From contig NZ_CP100390.1 of NCBI RefSeq assembly GCF_026016465.1, positions 620,001-684,000 on the forward strand: DNA of 64,000 bases. The letters are read 5' to 3'. A program made the position numbers and the translations under genes. Position 1 is the first letter of the stretch. Each line of letters begins with the position of its first letter. Of this stretch, positions 9,962-19,737 are shown piece by piece. Below the pieces are notes generated by a model, which had not been told where the DNA came from, did not search any database, and worked only from the letters and a program-made list of their open reading frames with translations. This stretch comes from Alkalimarinus alittae. Its GTDB lineage: Bacteria > Pseudomonadota > Gammaproteobacteria > Pseudomonadales > Oleiphilaceae.

Positions 9962-9992
9962 TTGACAAAAACATAAATGAGAATCATTATCA
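9962..9992 (+). promoter_or_regulatory. Fur-regulated sigma-70 promoter
   Basis: A -35 TTGACA at 9962-9967 and a -10 CATTAT at 9985-9990 are separated by 17 bases. Overlapping the -10 is TGAGAATCATTATCA (9978-9992), a 7-1-7 inverted repeat differing from the Fur core TGATAATNATTATCA by one base. Seen directly; repression by Fur under iron sufficiency is inferred from the known motif. It points at the 42-codon gene starting at 10042. Confidence 0.85.
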
Positions 9993-10041
9993 TTTAATGC
10001 TTTAAGTGTAACCCTCATTCAAAAACAAAGGCGGTTTCAAA

Positions 10042-10170
10042 ATGATAATGGCTCGTCGTTATAGTGTTGGAAAATGGCTTGATAAATACTGGGTGGCTAT
10101 TTCTCCTGTTTTGGTCGCAATTCCTTTGATTGCGGTCGCAGTCATAAGTTTACCTGCTGCCAATATCTAA
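10042..10170 (+). CDS. Fur-controlled 42-residue single-span membrane peptide
   Basis: Short gene: ATG at 10042, TAA at 10168-10170. GGCGG lies seven bases before the ATG. The product begins MIMARRYSVGKWLDKYW and continues as one hydrophobic segment (about residues 17-40) with a positively charged N-terminus, so it should insert in the inner membrane with its N-terminus inside. It is the first gene after a strong Fur-box promoter and is followed 30 bases later by the gene at 10201. I do not recognise a family. Iron homeostasis is inferred from the promoter only. Confidence 0.65.
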   Translation: MIMARRYSVGKWLDKYWVAISPVLVAIPLIAVAVISLPAANI

Positions 10171-10200
10171 TTTTGTTTATAAAACTATAAAGGGAGAACG

Positions 10201-10713
10201 GTGTTGTTCAATCATAAATGGAAAAGACTGACAACCGAAGGGAATAAGGCACTAAAAAGGCGATGCAATAGTGATGCTCGAGATTTTTATAGTCAGGCGA
10301 TCACTGAGTCAGATAGGTTGTTAAAGCTGTTTCGCATTCCTCTTTGTGAGAAGGTTAAAACAGTCGATAACAGCTTGGCTATGGTCTCAATGGTCGTGGT
10401 GTCACATCACAATTTGGCGGATATATGGGCAAGGTATGGGGTTCGTGTATCGCAAACGTATTATCTTGAAATGGCCCACCAGAAGCTGGTTGATATCGTT
10501 CGGGATGGGCGTTTCCCAACGGCGCTAAGGTCAGTCGCGTTGTCGGAGCTCAATAGAACATATATGGCATTGTTATCGCATTACAAAACAAATGAATTGG
10601 AGCATTCGGCTGTACTGTTGGCAGATCAATATAGCCGCATAAGGGGGGCGTTTAATTTGACGAGTGACGCGTCTGATGATGTAAATGTATCCTCAAGTAT
10701 ACTCGTTCATTAA
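10201..10713 (+). CDS. Hypothetical helical protein, second gene of Fur-box operon
   Basis: 170 aa soluble, mostly helical protein with no signal peptide. The opening (WKRLTTEGNKALKRR, then DARDFYSQAITESDRLLKL) resembles a tetratricopeptide helix pair, and a second helical repeat surrounds SQTYYLEMAHQKLVDIV; a TPR-like or DUF2753-like fold is possible but not certain. Starts with GTG at 10201 (GGGAG four bases upstream) or TTG at 10204 (seven bases). It lies 30 bases after the Fur-controlled micropeptide and is probably cotranscribed, so it is likely induced under iron limitation. Confidence 0.7.
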   Translation: MLFNHKWKRLTTEGNKALKRRCNSDARDFYSQAITESDRLLKLFRIPLCEKVKTVDNSLAMVSMVVVSHHNLADIWARYGVRVSQTYYLEMAHQKLVDIVRDGRFPTALRSVALSELNRTYMALLSHYKTNELEHSAVLLADQYSRIRGAFNLTSDASDDVNVSSSILVH

Positions 10714-10858
10714 AGGCTGACTGCTTAGACAATAGACGTCAATATATAGAGCGTTTGGGTTTAAAAAATTAGCGAAGCATTGACAGCGATGTTGAGTGGC
10801 TTAGACTAAGAGGTATCGATACATAATTATATTCAAGCCACTGGATTGACCTGCTCCT

Positions 10859-11554
10859 ATGCCTCAAATTTCCCCATCATGCCCCTTACAAGAGGCGTCT
10901 TGCGACATTATTACAGAGCTTGTTGGTTTACGAGAGCAAGTGTCGGAGCTTTCAGAGCTTGTTCACACCGACACGTTAACCGGTCTTTCTAATTTTCGTT
11001 ATTTTATGCAGGCGCTAGAGCAAGAGATGGAGCGCACCCGAAGAACCGGGCATGCAACAGGTCTGATCATGGTAGACCTAGACTATTTCAAGAAGGTTAA
11101 TGATGAATGGGGGCATGATGTTGGAAATAAGGCGCTTATATTAGCTTCAAGTCTTATTAAAGCCAGTGTTAGAAAAATGGACGCACCCTGTCGCTATGGA
11201 GGAGAAGAATTTGCGATTATTTTACCCTCTACAGACCGTCAGCATTCAATATTGGTCGCCGAAAGGGCTCGAGAGCTCATTGCGTCAACGCCGCTTGAGT
11301 TTGATGGAAATGAAATTATGCTAACCGCTAGCTTTGGCGTTGATATTTTTACTGGGGTAGAGAGGGGGTGTGCTGAAGAAATGGTAAAAAGGGCTGACGG
11401 CTACCTTTATAAGGCCAAAGAAAGCGGCCGAAACAGGGTGTGTATTGCCCCTGTGGAAGAAAAAATCGACAACTCATCGGTTAATCAAGATGAAAAAGAT
11501 GCACTCTTTGGCCTATTTGGACGTGCTAGCAATTTGAGTGATTCATCTTATTAA
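10859..11554 (+). CDS. Soluble diguanylate cyclase (GGDEF)
   Basis: 231 aa, no membrane segment. A short N-terminal coiled-coil-like stretch (residues 15-38) leads into a GGDEF domain from DTLTGLSNFRYF to the C-terminus. The active-site signature is RYGGEEF, and RKMD lies five residues before GGEEF, so the product-binding inhibitory site is intact. It should make c-di-GMP from GTP in the cytoplasm. No sensor domain is present, so control may be through the N-terminus or at expression. The Shine-Dalgarno for the ATG at 10859 is weak, so the exact start is less certain. Confidence 0.9.
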   Translation: MPQISPSCPLQEASCDIITELVGLREQVSELSELVHTDTLTGLSNFRYFMQALEQEMERTRRTGHATGLIMVDLDYFKKVNDEWGHDVGNKALILASSLIKASVRKMDAPCRYGGEEFAIILPSTDRQHSILVAERARELIASTPLEFDGNEIMLTASFGVDIFTGVERGCAEEMVKRADGYLYKAKESGRNRVCIAPVEEKIDNSSVNQDEKDALFGLFGRASNLSDSSY

Positions 11555-11727
11555 ACTATTCTTATCGAATTAAATGTAGCGAGGAGAACCCTTTTTAGCC
11601 TATTATTGCCTCCTATTTTATAGACAGCATTTAAACTAAAAATCGAATGAATTTTCTTAATTTGAATATTTGTGCGATTTTTATGCGTAAAGTTACAGTT
11701 TTTTTCGAACATATTTTTGAAATCCTG

Positions 11728-11733
11728 TATACT
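11728..11733 (+). promoter_or_regulatory. Probable -10 element of the EF-G gene promoter
   Basis: TATACT in an AT-rich stretch 38 bases upstream of the EF-G start; the -35 region is poorly conserved (TTCGAA-like, about 17-18 bases upstream). Placement is by inspection. Confidence 0.45.
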
Positions 11734-11770
11734 TACGCGCAATTTTCGCCCTGACTTATCGAGTAACGTA

Positions 11771-13855
11771 ATGACAGATTTATCCAAATATAGAAATATC
11801 GGTATTTTCGCGCACGTTGATGCGGGTAAAACCACCACTACAGAACGAATTTTGAAGCTTACCGGTAAGATCCATAAGCTTGGAGAAACTCATGAAGGTG
11901 AGTCAACGACTGACTTCATGGAGCAGGAAGCCGAGCGAGGTATTACTATCCAGTCTGCAGCCGTTAGCTGTTTCTGGAAAGATCACCGCTTTAATGTTAT
12001 CGATACACCTGGACACGTTGACTTCACAGTAGAAGTTTACCGTTCACTAAAAGTACTTGATGGTGGTATTGGTGTATTTTGTGGTTCTGGTGGTGTTGAA
12101 CCACAGTCAGAAACTAACTGGCGTTACGCTAACGAGTCAGGTGTTGCTCGTATTATCTTCGTGAACAAATTAGACCGTATGGGTGCTGATTTCTTCCGTG
12201 TTACCGACCAGATCACTAAAGTTTTGGGTGCTAAGCCTCTTGTGATGGTTTTACCTATCGGTACTGAAGATGAGTTTGTTGGTGTTGTAGACCTAATTAC
12301 ACGTAAAGCATATGTATGGGATGAGACTGGCTTGCCAGAAAACTATTCTGTACAAGACGTTCCAGCTGATATGGTTGATGACGTAGAAATGTACCGTGAG
12401 CAGCTAATTGAAACAGCTGTTGAAATGGATGATGACGTGATGATGGCTTATATGGATGGCGAAGAGCCTTCTGTAGAAGACCTTAACCGTTGTATCCGTA
12501 AGGGTACTCGTGATCTTGCATTCTTCCCAACGTACTGTGGTTCTGCGTTTAAGAACAAAGGCATGCAGTTGGTTCTAGATGCTGTTGTTGCATACTTACC
12601 AAGCCCAACAGAAGTAGATCCACAAGACCTTACTGATGAAGAAGGTAACCCAACAGGCGAGAAAGCGATCGTATCTGCAGACGAGCCATTACGTGCGTTA
12701 GCATTTAAGATAATGGATGACCGCTTTGGCGCTCTGACATTTATCCGTGTTTACTCAGGTAAGCTAAACAAAGGTGATACTGTTCTTAACAGCTTCACGG
12801 GTAAGACTGAGCGTATCGGCCGAATGGTTGAGATGCAGGCTGATGACCGTAACGAGATCGATTCTGCACAAGCAGGTGACATCATCGCGGTTGTAGGTAT
12901 GAAGAACGTACAGACGGGTCACACACTATGTGATCCTAAGCACGAATGTACACTTGAAGCGATGGTATTCCCAGAGCCAGTAATCTCTATCGCTGTTGCA
13001 CCTAAAGATAAGGGTGGATCAGAGAAGATGGGTGTTGCTATTGGTAAAATGGTTGCTGAAGATCCATCATTCCGCGTTGAGACTGACGAAGATTCTGGTG
13101 AAACTATCCTGAAAGGGATGGGTGAGCTTCACTTGGATATCAAAGTTGATATCTTGAAGCGTACTTACGGCGTTGAGCTTGAGGTAGGTGAGCCACAAGT
13201 TGCATACCGTGAAACGATCACTCAAGAAATTGAAGACAGCTACACGCACAAGAAGCAGTCTGGTGGTTCTGGTCAGTTTGGTAAGATTGATTACCGCATC
13301 AAGCCAGGTGAGCCTGGTTCTGGTTTCGTATTCACTTCAACGGTTGTTGGTGGTAACGTACCGAAGGAATTCTTCCCAGCTGTTGAGAAGGGTTTCAAAT
13401 CAATGATGACTGAAGGTGTTCTTGCAGGATTCCCTGTATTAGACGTTGAAGTTGAATTGTTTGATGGTGGTTTCCACGCGGTGGATTCATCTGCAGTCGC
13501 GTTTGAAATCGCAGCTAAAGGCGCATTCCGTCAGTCGATTCCAAAAGCGGGTCCTCAGTTGATTGAACCTATCATGAAAGTTGATGTGTTCACGCCTGAA
13601 GATCACGTTGGTGATGTTATTGGTGACTTGAACCGTCGTCGTGGCATGATCAAAGATCAAGAAGCCGGTGTTACTGGTGTTCGTGTTAAAGCAGACGTTC
13701 CTCTTTCTGAAATGTTTGGTTATATCGGAAGTCTTCGTACAATGACTTCTGGTCGTGGTCAGTTCTCTATGGAGTTCTCACACTACATGCCTTGTCCAAA
13801 CTCAGTAGCTGAAGTTGTTATTGCAGAAGAGAAGGAAAGAAAAGCTAAGAAGTAA
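11771..13855 (+). CDS. fusA: Elongation factor G, second-type (EF-G2)
   Basis: Translational GTPase of 694 aa that translocates tRNA-mRNA on the ribosome. G motifs: [12 protein letters not shown] (P-loop), [12 protein letters not shown]; then EF-G domains II-V. The N-terminal region ([41 protein letters not shown]) matches the EF-G2 type known from Vibrio and relatives rather than the str-operon copy. The ATG at 11771 gives the family start [11 protein letters not shown]; a longer frame from 11672 has no support. It is isolated from rpsL, rpsG and tuf, and its codons look strongly biased (CGT for Arg, GGT for Gly), suggesting high expression. A strong terminator follows. Confidence 0.93.
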   Translation: MTDLSKYRNIGIFAHVDAGKTTTTERILKLTGKIHKLGETHEGESTTDFMEQEAERGITIQSAAVSCFWKDHRFNVIDTPGHVDFTVEVYRSLKVLDGGIGVFCGSGGVEPQSETNWRYANESGVARIIFVNKLDRMGADFFRVTDQITKVLGAKPLVMVLPIGTEDEFVGVVDLITRKAYVWDETGLPENYSVQDVPADMVDDVEMYREQLIETAVEMDDDVMMAYMDGEEPSVEDLNRCIRKGTRDLAFFPTYCGSAFKNKGMQLVLDAVVAYLPSPTEVDPQDLTDEEGNPTGEKAIVSADEPLRALAFKIMDDRFGALTFIRVYSGKLNKGDTVLNSFTGKTERIGRMVEMQADDRNEIDSAQAGDIIAVVGMKNVQTGHTLCDPKHECTLEAMVFPEPVISIAVAPKDKGGSEKMGVAIGKMVAEDPSFRVETDEDSGETILKGMGELHLDIKVDILKRTYGVELEVGEPQVAYRETITQEIEDSYTHKKQSGGSGQFGKIDYRIKPGEPGSGFVFTSTVVGGNVPKEFFPAVEKGFKSMMTEGVLAGFPVLDVEVELFDGGFHAVDSSAVAFEIAAKGAFRQSIPKAGPQLIEPIMKVDVFTPEDHVGDVIGDLNRRRGMIKDQEAGVTGVRVKADVPLSEMFGYIGSLRTMTSGRGQFSMEFSHYMPCPNSVAEVVIAEEKERKAKK

Positions 13856-13880
13856 TGATTACTTAATTTAGCTTTAAGAG

Positions 13881-13913
13881 AAAACCCGGTAGTGAAAACT
13901 ATCGGGTTTTTTT
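13881..13913 (+). terminator. Intrinsic terminator of EF-G gene
   Basis: AAAACCCGGTAGT, loop GAAA, then ACTATCGGGTTTT and further T residues. A 13-base stem with one G-U pair followed by a T run, 26 bases after the stop codon. Confidence 0.92.
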
Positions 13914-13940
13914 GGTTTTAAGACCAGCGCTATGCTGAGC

Positions 13941-14270
13941 TTATGGACAAAGGTATACTCTGAAAGTACGTTGGCCTTCTTCTATCTCGCTAATCGGCAC
14001 AATGGCGTTAGCGTCTGATTTTATTGCTTCGTTACGAGCGAGTACTTCAAGCTCTGAAGCCATTTTTTCTTCATTGCGTGATATGAACATTACCTCGTCA
14101 ATCACCTTAGTGGTGACTGTTCCTACCGACTTACAGTTGGCTACTTGCTCTGCCGTTAACGTTTTTACTGTGTCTGCGTTTGGCTTGAGTTGAACAAAGC
14201 TACAACCTGAGATTATTGAAGCAAGTAAAGGGAGTGAGATAAGTAATTTTGAGGATGCTACTTTTTTCAT
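13941..14270 (-). CDS. DUF4156 family lipoprotein
   Basis: 109 aa. Signal peptide with lipobox IISGC (Cys at about residue 23) predicts lipidation. The mature part carries the DUF4156 pattern: a conserved Cys (ANCKSVG), LARNEAIKSDANAIV and the terminal RVYLCP, the two cysteines probably pairing. Function unknown; the E. coli relative is YjeI. Encoded convergently with the EF-G gene. Confidence 0.85.
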   Translation of the reverse strand: MKKVASSKLLISLPLLASIISGCSFVQLKPNADTVKTLTAEQVANCKSVGTVTTKVIDEVMFISRNEEKMASELEVLARNEAIKSDANAIVPISEIEEGQRTFRVYLCP

Positions 14271-14472
14271 AAGGTATCCATGATGATATTATCAATAAGC
14301 TTGAATAGCATACATGCAGGATGTCACTCATGTCTATTGGTGGCTATTTTCCCCTTGGTTCCGCTACGCTTCATCACGGCTACTAGGACTTTTAAAGTAA
14401 AAGGCAATACGGGCACTTAGCCCGTATTGGATGGAGGAGGTGGACGCTAGTTAGGTGTTAGCAGTAGGTGTT

Positions 14473-17400
14473 TCAAGTGCTCGTAGTCGGTGGTGTTACG
14501 TTCGCCTGCCCTAAGTTGTGAGGGTTATCACGATCTTGCTGTTGGCCTTCTGAACTGCGGTCTTTAGCTATTATGACGTACACTGCAGGTACTACGAATA
14601 ACGTGAAGATAGTTCCAACAGAAAGCCCTGAGGCTACCACTAAACCAATATCAAACCGGCTTGCTGCGCCTGCTCCAGATGCTAGAATTAACGGAAACAC
14701 GCCAACAACCATAGCGGATGTCGTCATCAAAATAGCTCTTAGGCGAATACCTGCTGCTTTTTCTATGGCTTCCCGTTTACCTAGCCCTTCTTCGACTTGA
14801 AGTTTGTTGGCAAACTCAACCATCAATATGCCGTGCTTACTAATAAGGCCAATAAGTGTTACTAGACCCACTTGAGTATATATATTGATCGAGGTAACAC
14901 CGAAGGCAATAGGTAGTAACGCGCCGAGTAACGACATAGGGACACTGATCAAAATAATGAAGGGGTCCCGGAAGCTTTCAAACTGTGCTGCTAGAACCAA
15001 ATAAATCATGATGAGTGCGAAGAAGAAGGTAAAGATTAGTGCGCTACCTTCTTGAATAAATTGGCGTGATTGCCCAGCGTAATCAATGCCAACGCCTTTA
15101 GGAAAGGTCTCACGCGCGGTAGACTCAAGATAGCTGAGTGCATCCCCAAGACTAACACCAGGTCTCATGACGCCTTCAATCACTAAAGAATTGAGCTGCT
15201 GGAATTGGCCCCGTTTATTGGGCTCGACGTCTTCGGTTATTTTGGCAATGGTCGATAGTGGAATTAAGGATCCTGCAGCCGTTCGAATATAGTAATCATC
15301 AAGCTGTTGAGAGGTCCGCCTATAATCTTGCTCCACTTGTGGAATAATGTCATAGCTTCTGCCATCAACATTGAAGCGGTTAACGGTGCCTCCACTTAAC
15401 ATCGTGCTGAGGGCTGAGCCAATGTCTTTCATGCTAATACCCATTTCAGCCGCTTTGCTACGATCAATGCTGATATCGGCCTTAGGTTTATTGAACTTCA
15501 GGTCAGTATCGAGAAAAATGAACTTACCACTTTGCATGGCCTGACCCAGTAGGTCTTGGCCCAACTCGTATAGCACTTCATGGTCTTGCGCTGAAGTGAT
15601 TACAAATTGAATCGGCAGTCCGCTTGCACCGGGCAATGTTGGCAGGTTAAAAGAAACAGACCTAAAGCCTGCAATGCCCGCTAGCTTTTGCTGCATAACA
15701 GGTACGAGCTCCATTTGAGTGGCTTCGCGCTCACTAAAAGGCTTTAACAGCATTCCTGAGAAAACAGAGTTGACGCTGTTCATCCCTGCTACAACAAATG
15801 AACCTTCTTTTTCTTCAAATGAATCAATGGCTTTCAGCAGCTCACCGGTATAGGCGTCAACATAGTCATGGGTAGCACTTTCGGGTGCAGTTGAAAGGCT
15901 GAATATAATGCCTTGGTCTTCACTTCGAGCGAGTTCTTTTTTCGAAAACTGATATAAAAATACGCAGCTTATCAACATAGTGACGACCATCACCATCGTG
16001 ACAGGTCTATAGTTCAAGGTATTGTGTAACCGGTTCTGATAACTGACTCTTATTTTATCAAAGAGTTTGTCGAGACGTTTAGCCATTGGGCTGTTGGTCT
16101 CTGTTAGTAGTTTAGAGCACATCATCGGGGAAAGCGTTAGTGCAATAATGCCCGATATAATCACGGCGCCAGCCAGCGCAAAGGCAAACTCTTTGAATAA
16201 CCCGCCTGTGAGTCCGCCCATAAATCCAATAGGGGCATATACGGCTGCAAGGGTCAGGGTCATTGATATAACAGGGCCTGCGATCTCGCGCGCACCTTCA
16301 ATGGAGGCTTTAAAGGGTGATAGGCCCTCATCAATATGCCGGTGGATGTTTTCTACTACGACGATAGCATCATCTACCACCAGACCGATAGCAAGTACCA
16401 TTGCAAGAAGTGTCAGTAAGTTTAGTGAGTAGCCCATGGCAAGCATGAAAAAGCAGACGCCAATCAACGAAAGTGGAATAGTGACGACTGGAATCAATAC
16501 GGCACGACCACTGCCCAAAAACATGAAGATAACGAAGATAACAATGACGGTTGCTTCACCAACGGTTATCACAACTTCTGTAATTGAGTCACGAATAAAG
16601 CGTGTTGCGTCATAGTTTATTTTTGCTTCGAGGGCGCTCGGTAGTTGACGTTCGATGTCTGGAAGTTTTGCATAAACGCCATCAATAACCGTGAGTGGGT
16701 TTGCGGATGGTTGTGCATCGATTGCAATAAAAACGGCACGTTTGCCGTTAAAGTAGACCGCTGAGTCATCATTTTTGGCGCCTAGTTCTACTGTCGCTAC
16801 ATCACGAAGTCTAACTAAAGCCCCTTCATCACGTTTAACTACGAGGTCTTGAAATTCTTCAATGCTTTTTAGGTCTGTGTCTACCGTCACGTTGATCGCG
16901 ACATATTGTCCTTTGGTTTGTCCCGCCGCCGATAAAAAGCTATTGCTATTGAGGGATGCCGCAACGTCTTGGGGTGTTAATTCGTAAGCGGCTAGCTTGC
17001 TAGGGTTTAACCATACACGCATCGCAAATGACTTATCACCAAGAATTTTTGCACTTGCAACGCCGTCGAGGGTTTCAAGTTGTGGCTGAACAACACGTTT
17101 GAGGTAGTCGGTAATTTGAGTTTCTTCCATTTCTGTACTGAAAAAACTCAAATAGAGGAGTGAGGTCGTGCCCCCAGTTGATTTGGAGACCACGGGTTCT
17201 TCGGCGTCCGCCGGAAGCTCTTTTCGGGCTTCAGAGACTTTTGCTAACACTTCAGTCATTGCTGAGTTAGCATTTTGGCCAAGTTTTAAGTGAGCCTCGA
17301 TTAAGCTAACCCCCTGAGAACTCGTCGACTTTAGGTAGTCAATCCCTTCAGCACTGGCTACCGCTTGTTGAATGGGGCTTGTTATAAACCCTGCTACCAA

Positions 17401-17571
17401 GTCGGAACTCGCACCAGGGTACGCCGTCACAATTGATATTATTGAGTTTTCTAATTCTGGGTACTGGCGGACCTGCAGTTCTTTTAATGCATTTAAACCG
17501 AGCAGCAGAATAACCAAGCTGACAACTGAGGCAAGAACCGGCCGGCGTATAAATAAATCAGTAAAGCGCAT
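14473..17571 (-). CDS. RND efflux pump inner-membrane permease (HAE1 family)
   Basis: 1032 aa proton-driven exporter. Layout: TM1 near residues 10-30 (VLASVVSLVILLLGL), first porter loop, a block of TM segments with the proton-relay aspartates in LVVDDAIVVVENIH, second porter loop, and a second TM block. The N-terminus FIRRPVLASV and YPGASSDLV are typical of AcrB/MexB-like pumps; it looks closest to two-gene systems such as MexW or VexF types, but substrates cannot be named. The adaptor gene lies immediately upstream, ending 9 bases before this ATG. No outer-membrane TolC-type gene is in the operon. Confidence 0.93.
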   Translation of the reverse strand: MRFTDLFIRRPVLASVVSLVILLLGLNALKELQVRQYPELENSIISIVTAYPGASSDLVAGFITSPIQQAVASAEGIDYLKSTSSQGVSLIEAHLKLGQNANSAMTEVLAKVSEARKELPADAEEPVVSKSTGGTTSLLYLSFFSTEMEETQITDYLKRVVQPQLETLDGVASAKILGDKSFAMRVWLNPSKLAAYELTPQDVAASLNSNSFLSAAGQTKGQYVAINVTVDTDLKSIEEFQDLVVKRDEGALVRLRDVATVELGAKNDDSAVYFNGKRAVFIAIDAQPSANPLTVIDGVYAKLPDIERQLPSALEAKINYDATRFIRDSITEVVITVGEATVIVIFVIFMFLGSGRAVLIPVVTIPLSLIGVCFFMLAMGYSLNLLTLLAMVLAIGLVVDDAIVVVENIHRHIDEGLSPFKASIEGAREIAGPVISMTLTLAAVYAPIGFMGGLTGGLFKEFAFALAGAVIISGIIALTLSPMMCSKLLTETNSPMAKRLDKLFDKIRVSYQNRLHNTLNYRPVTMVMVVTMLISCVFLYQFSKKELARSEDQGIIFSLSTAPESATHDYVDAYTGELLKAIDSFEEKEGSFVVAGMNSVNSVFSGMLLKPFSEREATQMELVPVMQQKLAGIAGFRSVSFNLPTLPGASGLPIQFVITSAQDHEVLYELGQDLLGQAMQSGKFIFLDTDLKFNKPKADISIDRSKAAEMGISMKDIGSALSTMLSGGTVNRFNVDGRSYDIIPQVEQDYRRTSQQLDDYYIRTAAGSLIPLSTIAKITEDVEPNKRGQFQQLNSLVIEGVMRPGVSLGDALSYLESTARETFPKGVGIDYAGQSRQFIQEGSALIFTFFFALIMIYLVLAAQFESFRDPFIILISVPMSLLGALLPIAFGVTSINIYTQVGLVTLIGLISKHGILMVEFANKLQVEEGLGKREAIEKAAGIRLRAILMTTSAMVVGVFPLILASGAGAASRFDIGLVVASGLSVGTIFTLFVVPAVYVIIAKDRSSEGQQQDRDNPHNLGQANVTPPTTST

Positions 17572-17580
17572 ACCGACTCC

Positions 17581-18702
17581 TTAGTTAAGTTCGACGATGT
17601 TATTAATCACAACACGTGAGCCGTTTTGTAGTTTTAATTGCCCAGCAACGACGACTTGCTCTCCGCTTTTTAGGCCAGAGGTTATTTCAATGTGGCCACC
17701 AATACTTTGACCGGTTTGCACATAGCGTCGATCGACGGTTAGTACTTTCTCGACTTTCTCGCCTTCTGCGCCAGAAGATTCTGGGGTGGTTTCAGAGATG
17801 ACGAATACAGAGGTGCCATACAGTTTTCGCTCAACGGCCTGCTCAGGTACCGTGACTAATTCTCTAGGTTGCCCGGTTACAAGTCTTACTTCTGAGAACA
17901 TGCCAGGTAGTAATGCGTGGTCTGGGTTGTCGATAGTCGCTTGAACCGTGAAGTTTCGAGAGGCTTCACTGATTCGAGCATCAACCGCAGTGACTTCGCC
18001 GCTAAACTCTCTGTCAGGCCATGCGGCTACTTTAATAAGCGCAGTTTGCCCAATTTTGACTTGGCTAAAGTTTTGCTCAGGTAAGTGAAAATCAACATAT
18101 ACCTTATCTAATGCCTGCAATGAGACAATGGGGGTGCCGGCTTGTAGGTATTCGCCTAGGTTAATCTTGCGAATACCTAGTTTGCCACCAAACGGTGCGC
18201 GAATAGACTTTTTGCTAATAGTAGCTTTTTGGCTTTCGATGCTTGCTTCAGCGTTGCGTAGCCCTGCAACACTGGTTTCATAATCGAGTGAGCTAACCGC
18301 TTTGCGTGCTATGAGTTGCTTATCTCGTTTAAAGTTCGCTTCTGCTAGTTTTCCTGACGCAATAAGGCCTTTAAGTTCAGCTTGATCGACGGAGGTATCG
18401 AGCTTAACGAGTAGGGTGCCTGCTTCAACATCCTGACCTGATTGAAAGTTAATAGATTGAATGGGGCCTGCTACTTCACTAGTCACTACGACTTCTTGTA
18501 CCGCCACAATGCTGCCGGTTGATTCAAGAAATGGAATGCGTGAGTTTACGGTTGCAGTTGCTGACGAAACAGTTGCAGGGGGGGGTTGGAAGTTAGCAAA
18601 GTATTGATTGACCATTTTGGGTTTAAAATACCCCAAAAACCAAAACATGCCACCGAAAATGATAGCGAGAATTAAAACCATTATAGTCATGCGCTTTAGC
18701 AT
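17581..18702 (-). CDS. RND efflux pump periplasmic adaptor (membrane fusion protein)
   Basis: 373 aa. N-terminal membrane anchor (about residues 5-25), then barrel-sandwich/lipoyl half (VVTSEVAGPIQSINF), a short helical hairpin (about 110-160), the second lipoyl half (IRAPFGGKLGIRKINLGEYL), a beta-barrel domain and a membrane-proximal domain. It links the permease at 14473 to an outer-membrane channel encoded elsewhere. It starts the two-gene minus-strand operon; the 189-base gap upstream (18703-18891) would hold its promoter, which I could not define. No regulator gene adjoins. Confidence 0.92.
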   Translation of the reverse strand: MLKRMTIMVLILAIIFGGMFWFLGYFKPKMVNQYFANFQPPPATVSSATATVNSRIPFLESTGSIVAVQEVVVTSEVAGPIQSINFQSGQDVEAGTLLVKLDTSVDQAELKGLIASGKLAEANFKRDKQLIARKAVSSLDYETSVAGLRNAEASIESQKATISKKSIRAPFGGKLGIRKINLGEYLQAGTPIVSLQALDKVYVDFHLPEQNFSQVKIGQTALIKVAAWPDREFSGEVTAVDARISEASRNFTVQATIDNPDHALLPGMFSEVRLVTGQPRELVTVPEQAVERKLYGTSVFVISETTPESSGAEGEKVEKVLTVDRRYVQTGQSIGGHIEITSGLKSGEQVVVAGQLKLQNGSRVVINNIVELN

Positions 18703-18891
18703 GGGTGTTTCTCCGTCAGATTTTTTCTTAATTAGTTATAACACCCGATCTTAATGCGAGTGAATAAGAAGAATATTCTAGTATCGTAATGTGTGAGGCA
18801 TGGGTCATATAAAGCTGTTGCTGTATCGTAACCGATTTATTATAAACAGTTCTTCGAAATTATAGATACGTAAAAACCGAAATGTAAATAT

Positions 18892-19737
18892 CTATTCATG
18901 GAAGTTCGCAGTGGTACGAAATGCGTTTGCTTCATAAGTCCCTAATACTCGAACTTCTTCAGCAAAAAAGTTTAATTCCTCAATAGCGAGCGCCATAGAC
19001 CGCATACTTAAGTGCCCCTCGATATCAGCATGAAACTGACTTGCGTTTAAACGACCGCCAGGCATATAGCTCTCAAGCTTGACCAAGTTAACACCATTAG
19101 TGGCAAACCCGCCTAACGCTTTATATAGCGATGCGGGGATATTTCGAACGCGAAAAATAAGCGATGTAATATAAGCTTTTTGGGGGTCAAACTTAGGTAG
19201 TTGCTCGGTATGAGATAAAATAATAAATCGAGTGGTATTGCCTTGTTCGTCTTGAAAGTTTTCTTTCAGTATTTTTAACCCGTAGAGTTCTGCGGCTAAA
19301 GAGGATGCGATAGCCGCTTTGCTTAGATCATTACTCTGGCTGACTTCTCGGGCCGCGCCTGCGGTATCGAGTTTGGCCAGTTCGGTTAACTTCAACTGGG
19401 CGATATGGTTATTACATTGAGCGAGTGCTTGTGGGTGAGAGCCAACCGTTCGAATCGTCTCTAGCGAGGCGTTTGGTAACCCGAGTAAGCAGTGGTTCAC
19501 TGGCTCATAATGTTCACCAACGATGTGTAAACTCATCTTGGGAATCAGTCGATAAATCTCTTCGACTCGTCCGGCAGTAGAGTTTTCGACAGGTATCATC
19601 GCAAGGTTAGCGCGACCCTGTTCAACCGCTTGCATAGCCTCTAAAAAAGTATCGCAAGCTGAAGCCTCTCGTTGAGGGAATACATGCTGACAGGCTAGGT
19701 GAGAATAGGCACCTTCTACGCCTTGATAAACGATCAA
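18892..19737 (-). CDS. pheA: Monofunctional prephenate dehydratase
   Basis: Converts prephenate to phenylpyruvate for phenylalanine synthesis. 281 aa: catalytic PDT domain (VYQGVEGAYSH, MIPVENSTAGRV, GNTTRFIIL) and a C-terminal ACT regulatory domain (about 195-270; NGVNLVKLESYMPG). There is no N-terminal chorismate mutase domain, unlike the enterobacterial P-protein. I choose the TTG at 19737: AAGGAG lies seven bases upstream of it and the resulting N-terminus MIVYQGVEGAYSH fits the family; the GTG 30 bases earlier has no Shine-Dalgarno and adds ten unconserved residues. Confidence 0.92.
   Translation of the reverse strand: MIVYQGVEGAYSHLACQHVFPQREASACDTFLEAMQAVEQGRANLAMIPVENSTAGRVEEIYRLIPKMSLHIVGEHYEPVNHCLLGLPNASLETIRTVGSHPQALAQCNNHIAQLKLTELAKLDTAGAAREVSQSNDLSKAAIASSLAAELYGLKILKENFQDEQGNTTRFIILSHTEQLPKFDPQKAYITSLIFRVRNIPASLYKALGGFATNGVNLVKLESYMPGGRLNASQFHADIEGHLSMRSMALAIEELNFFAEEVRVLGTYEANAFRTTANFHE

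Noticed and set aside
9713-10018. Minus-strand frame of 101 codons rich in Arg, Lys and Gly
   Set aside because: It is created by the pyrimidine tract, overlaps the Fur promoter and the end of the solute-binding protein gene, and has no family resemblance or ribosome binding site.
16067-16432. 121-codon plus-strand frame inside the RND permease gene
   Set aside because: Antisense to well-conserved transmembrane segments with the DDA proton-relay motif; no independent support.
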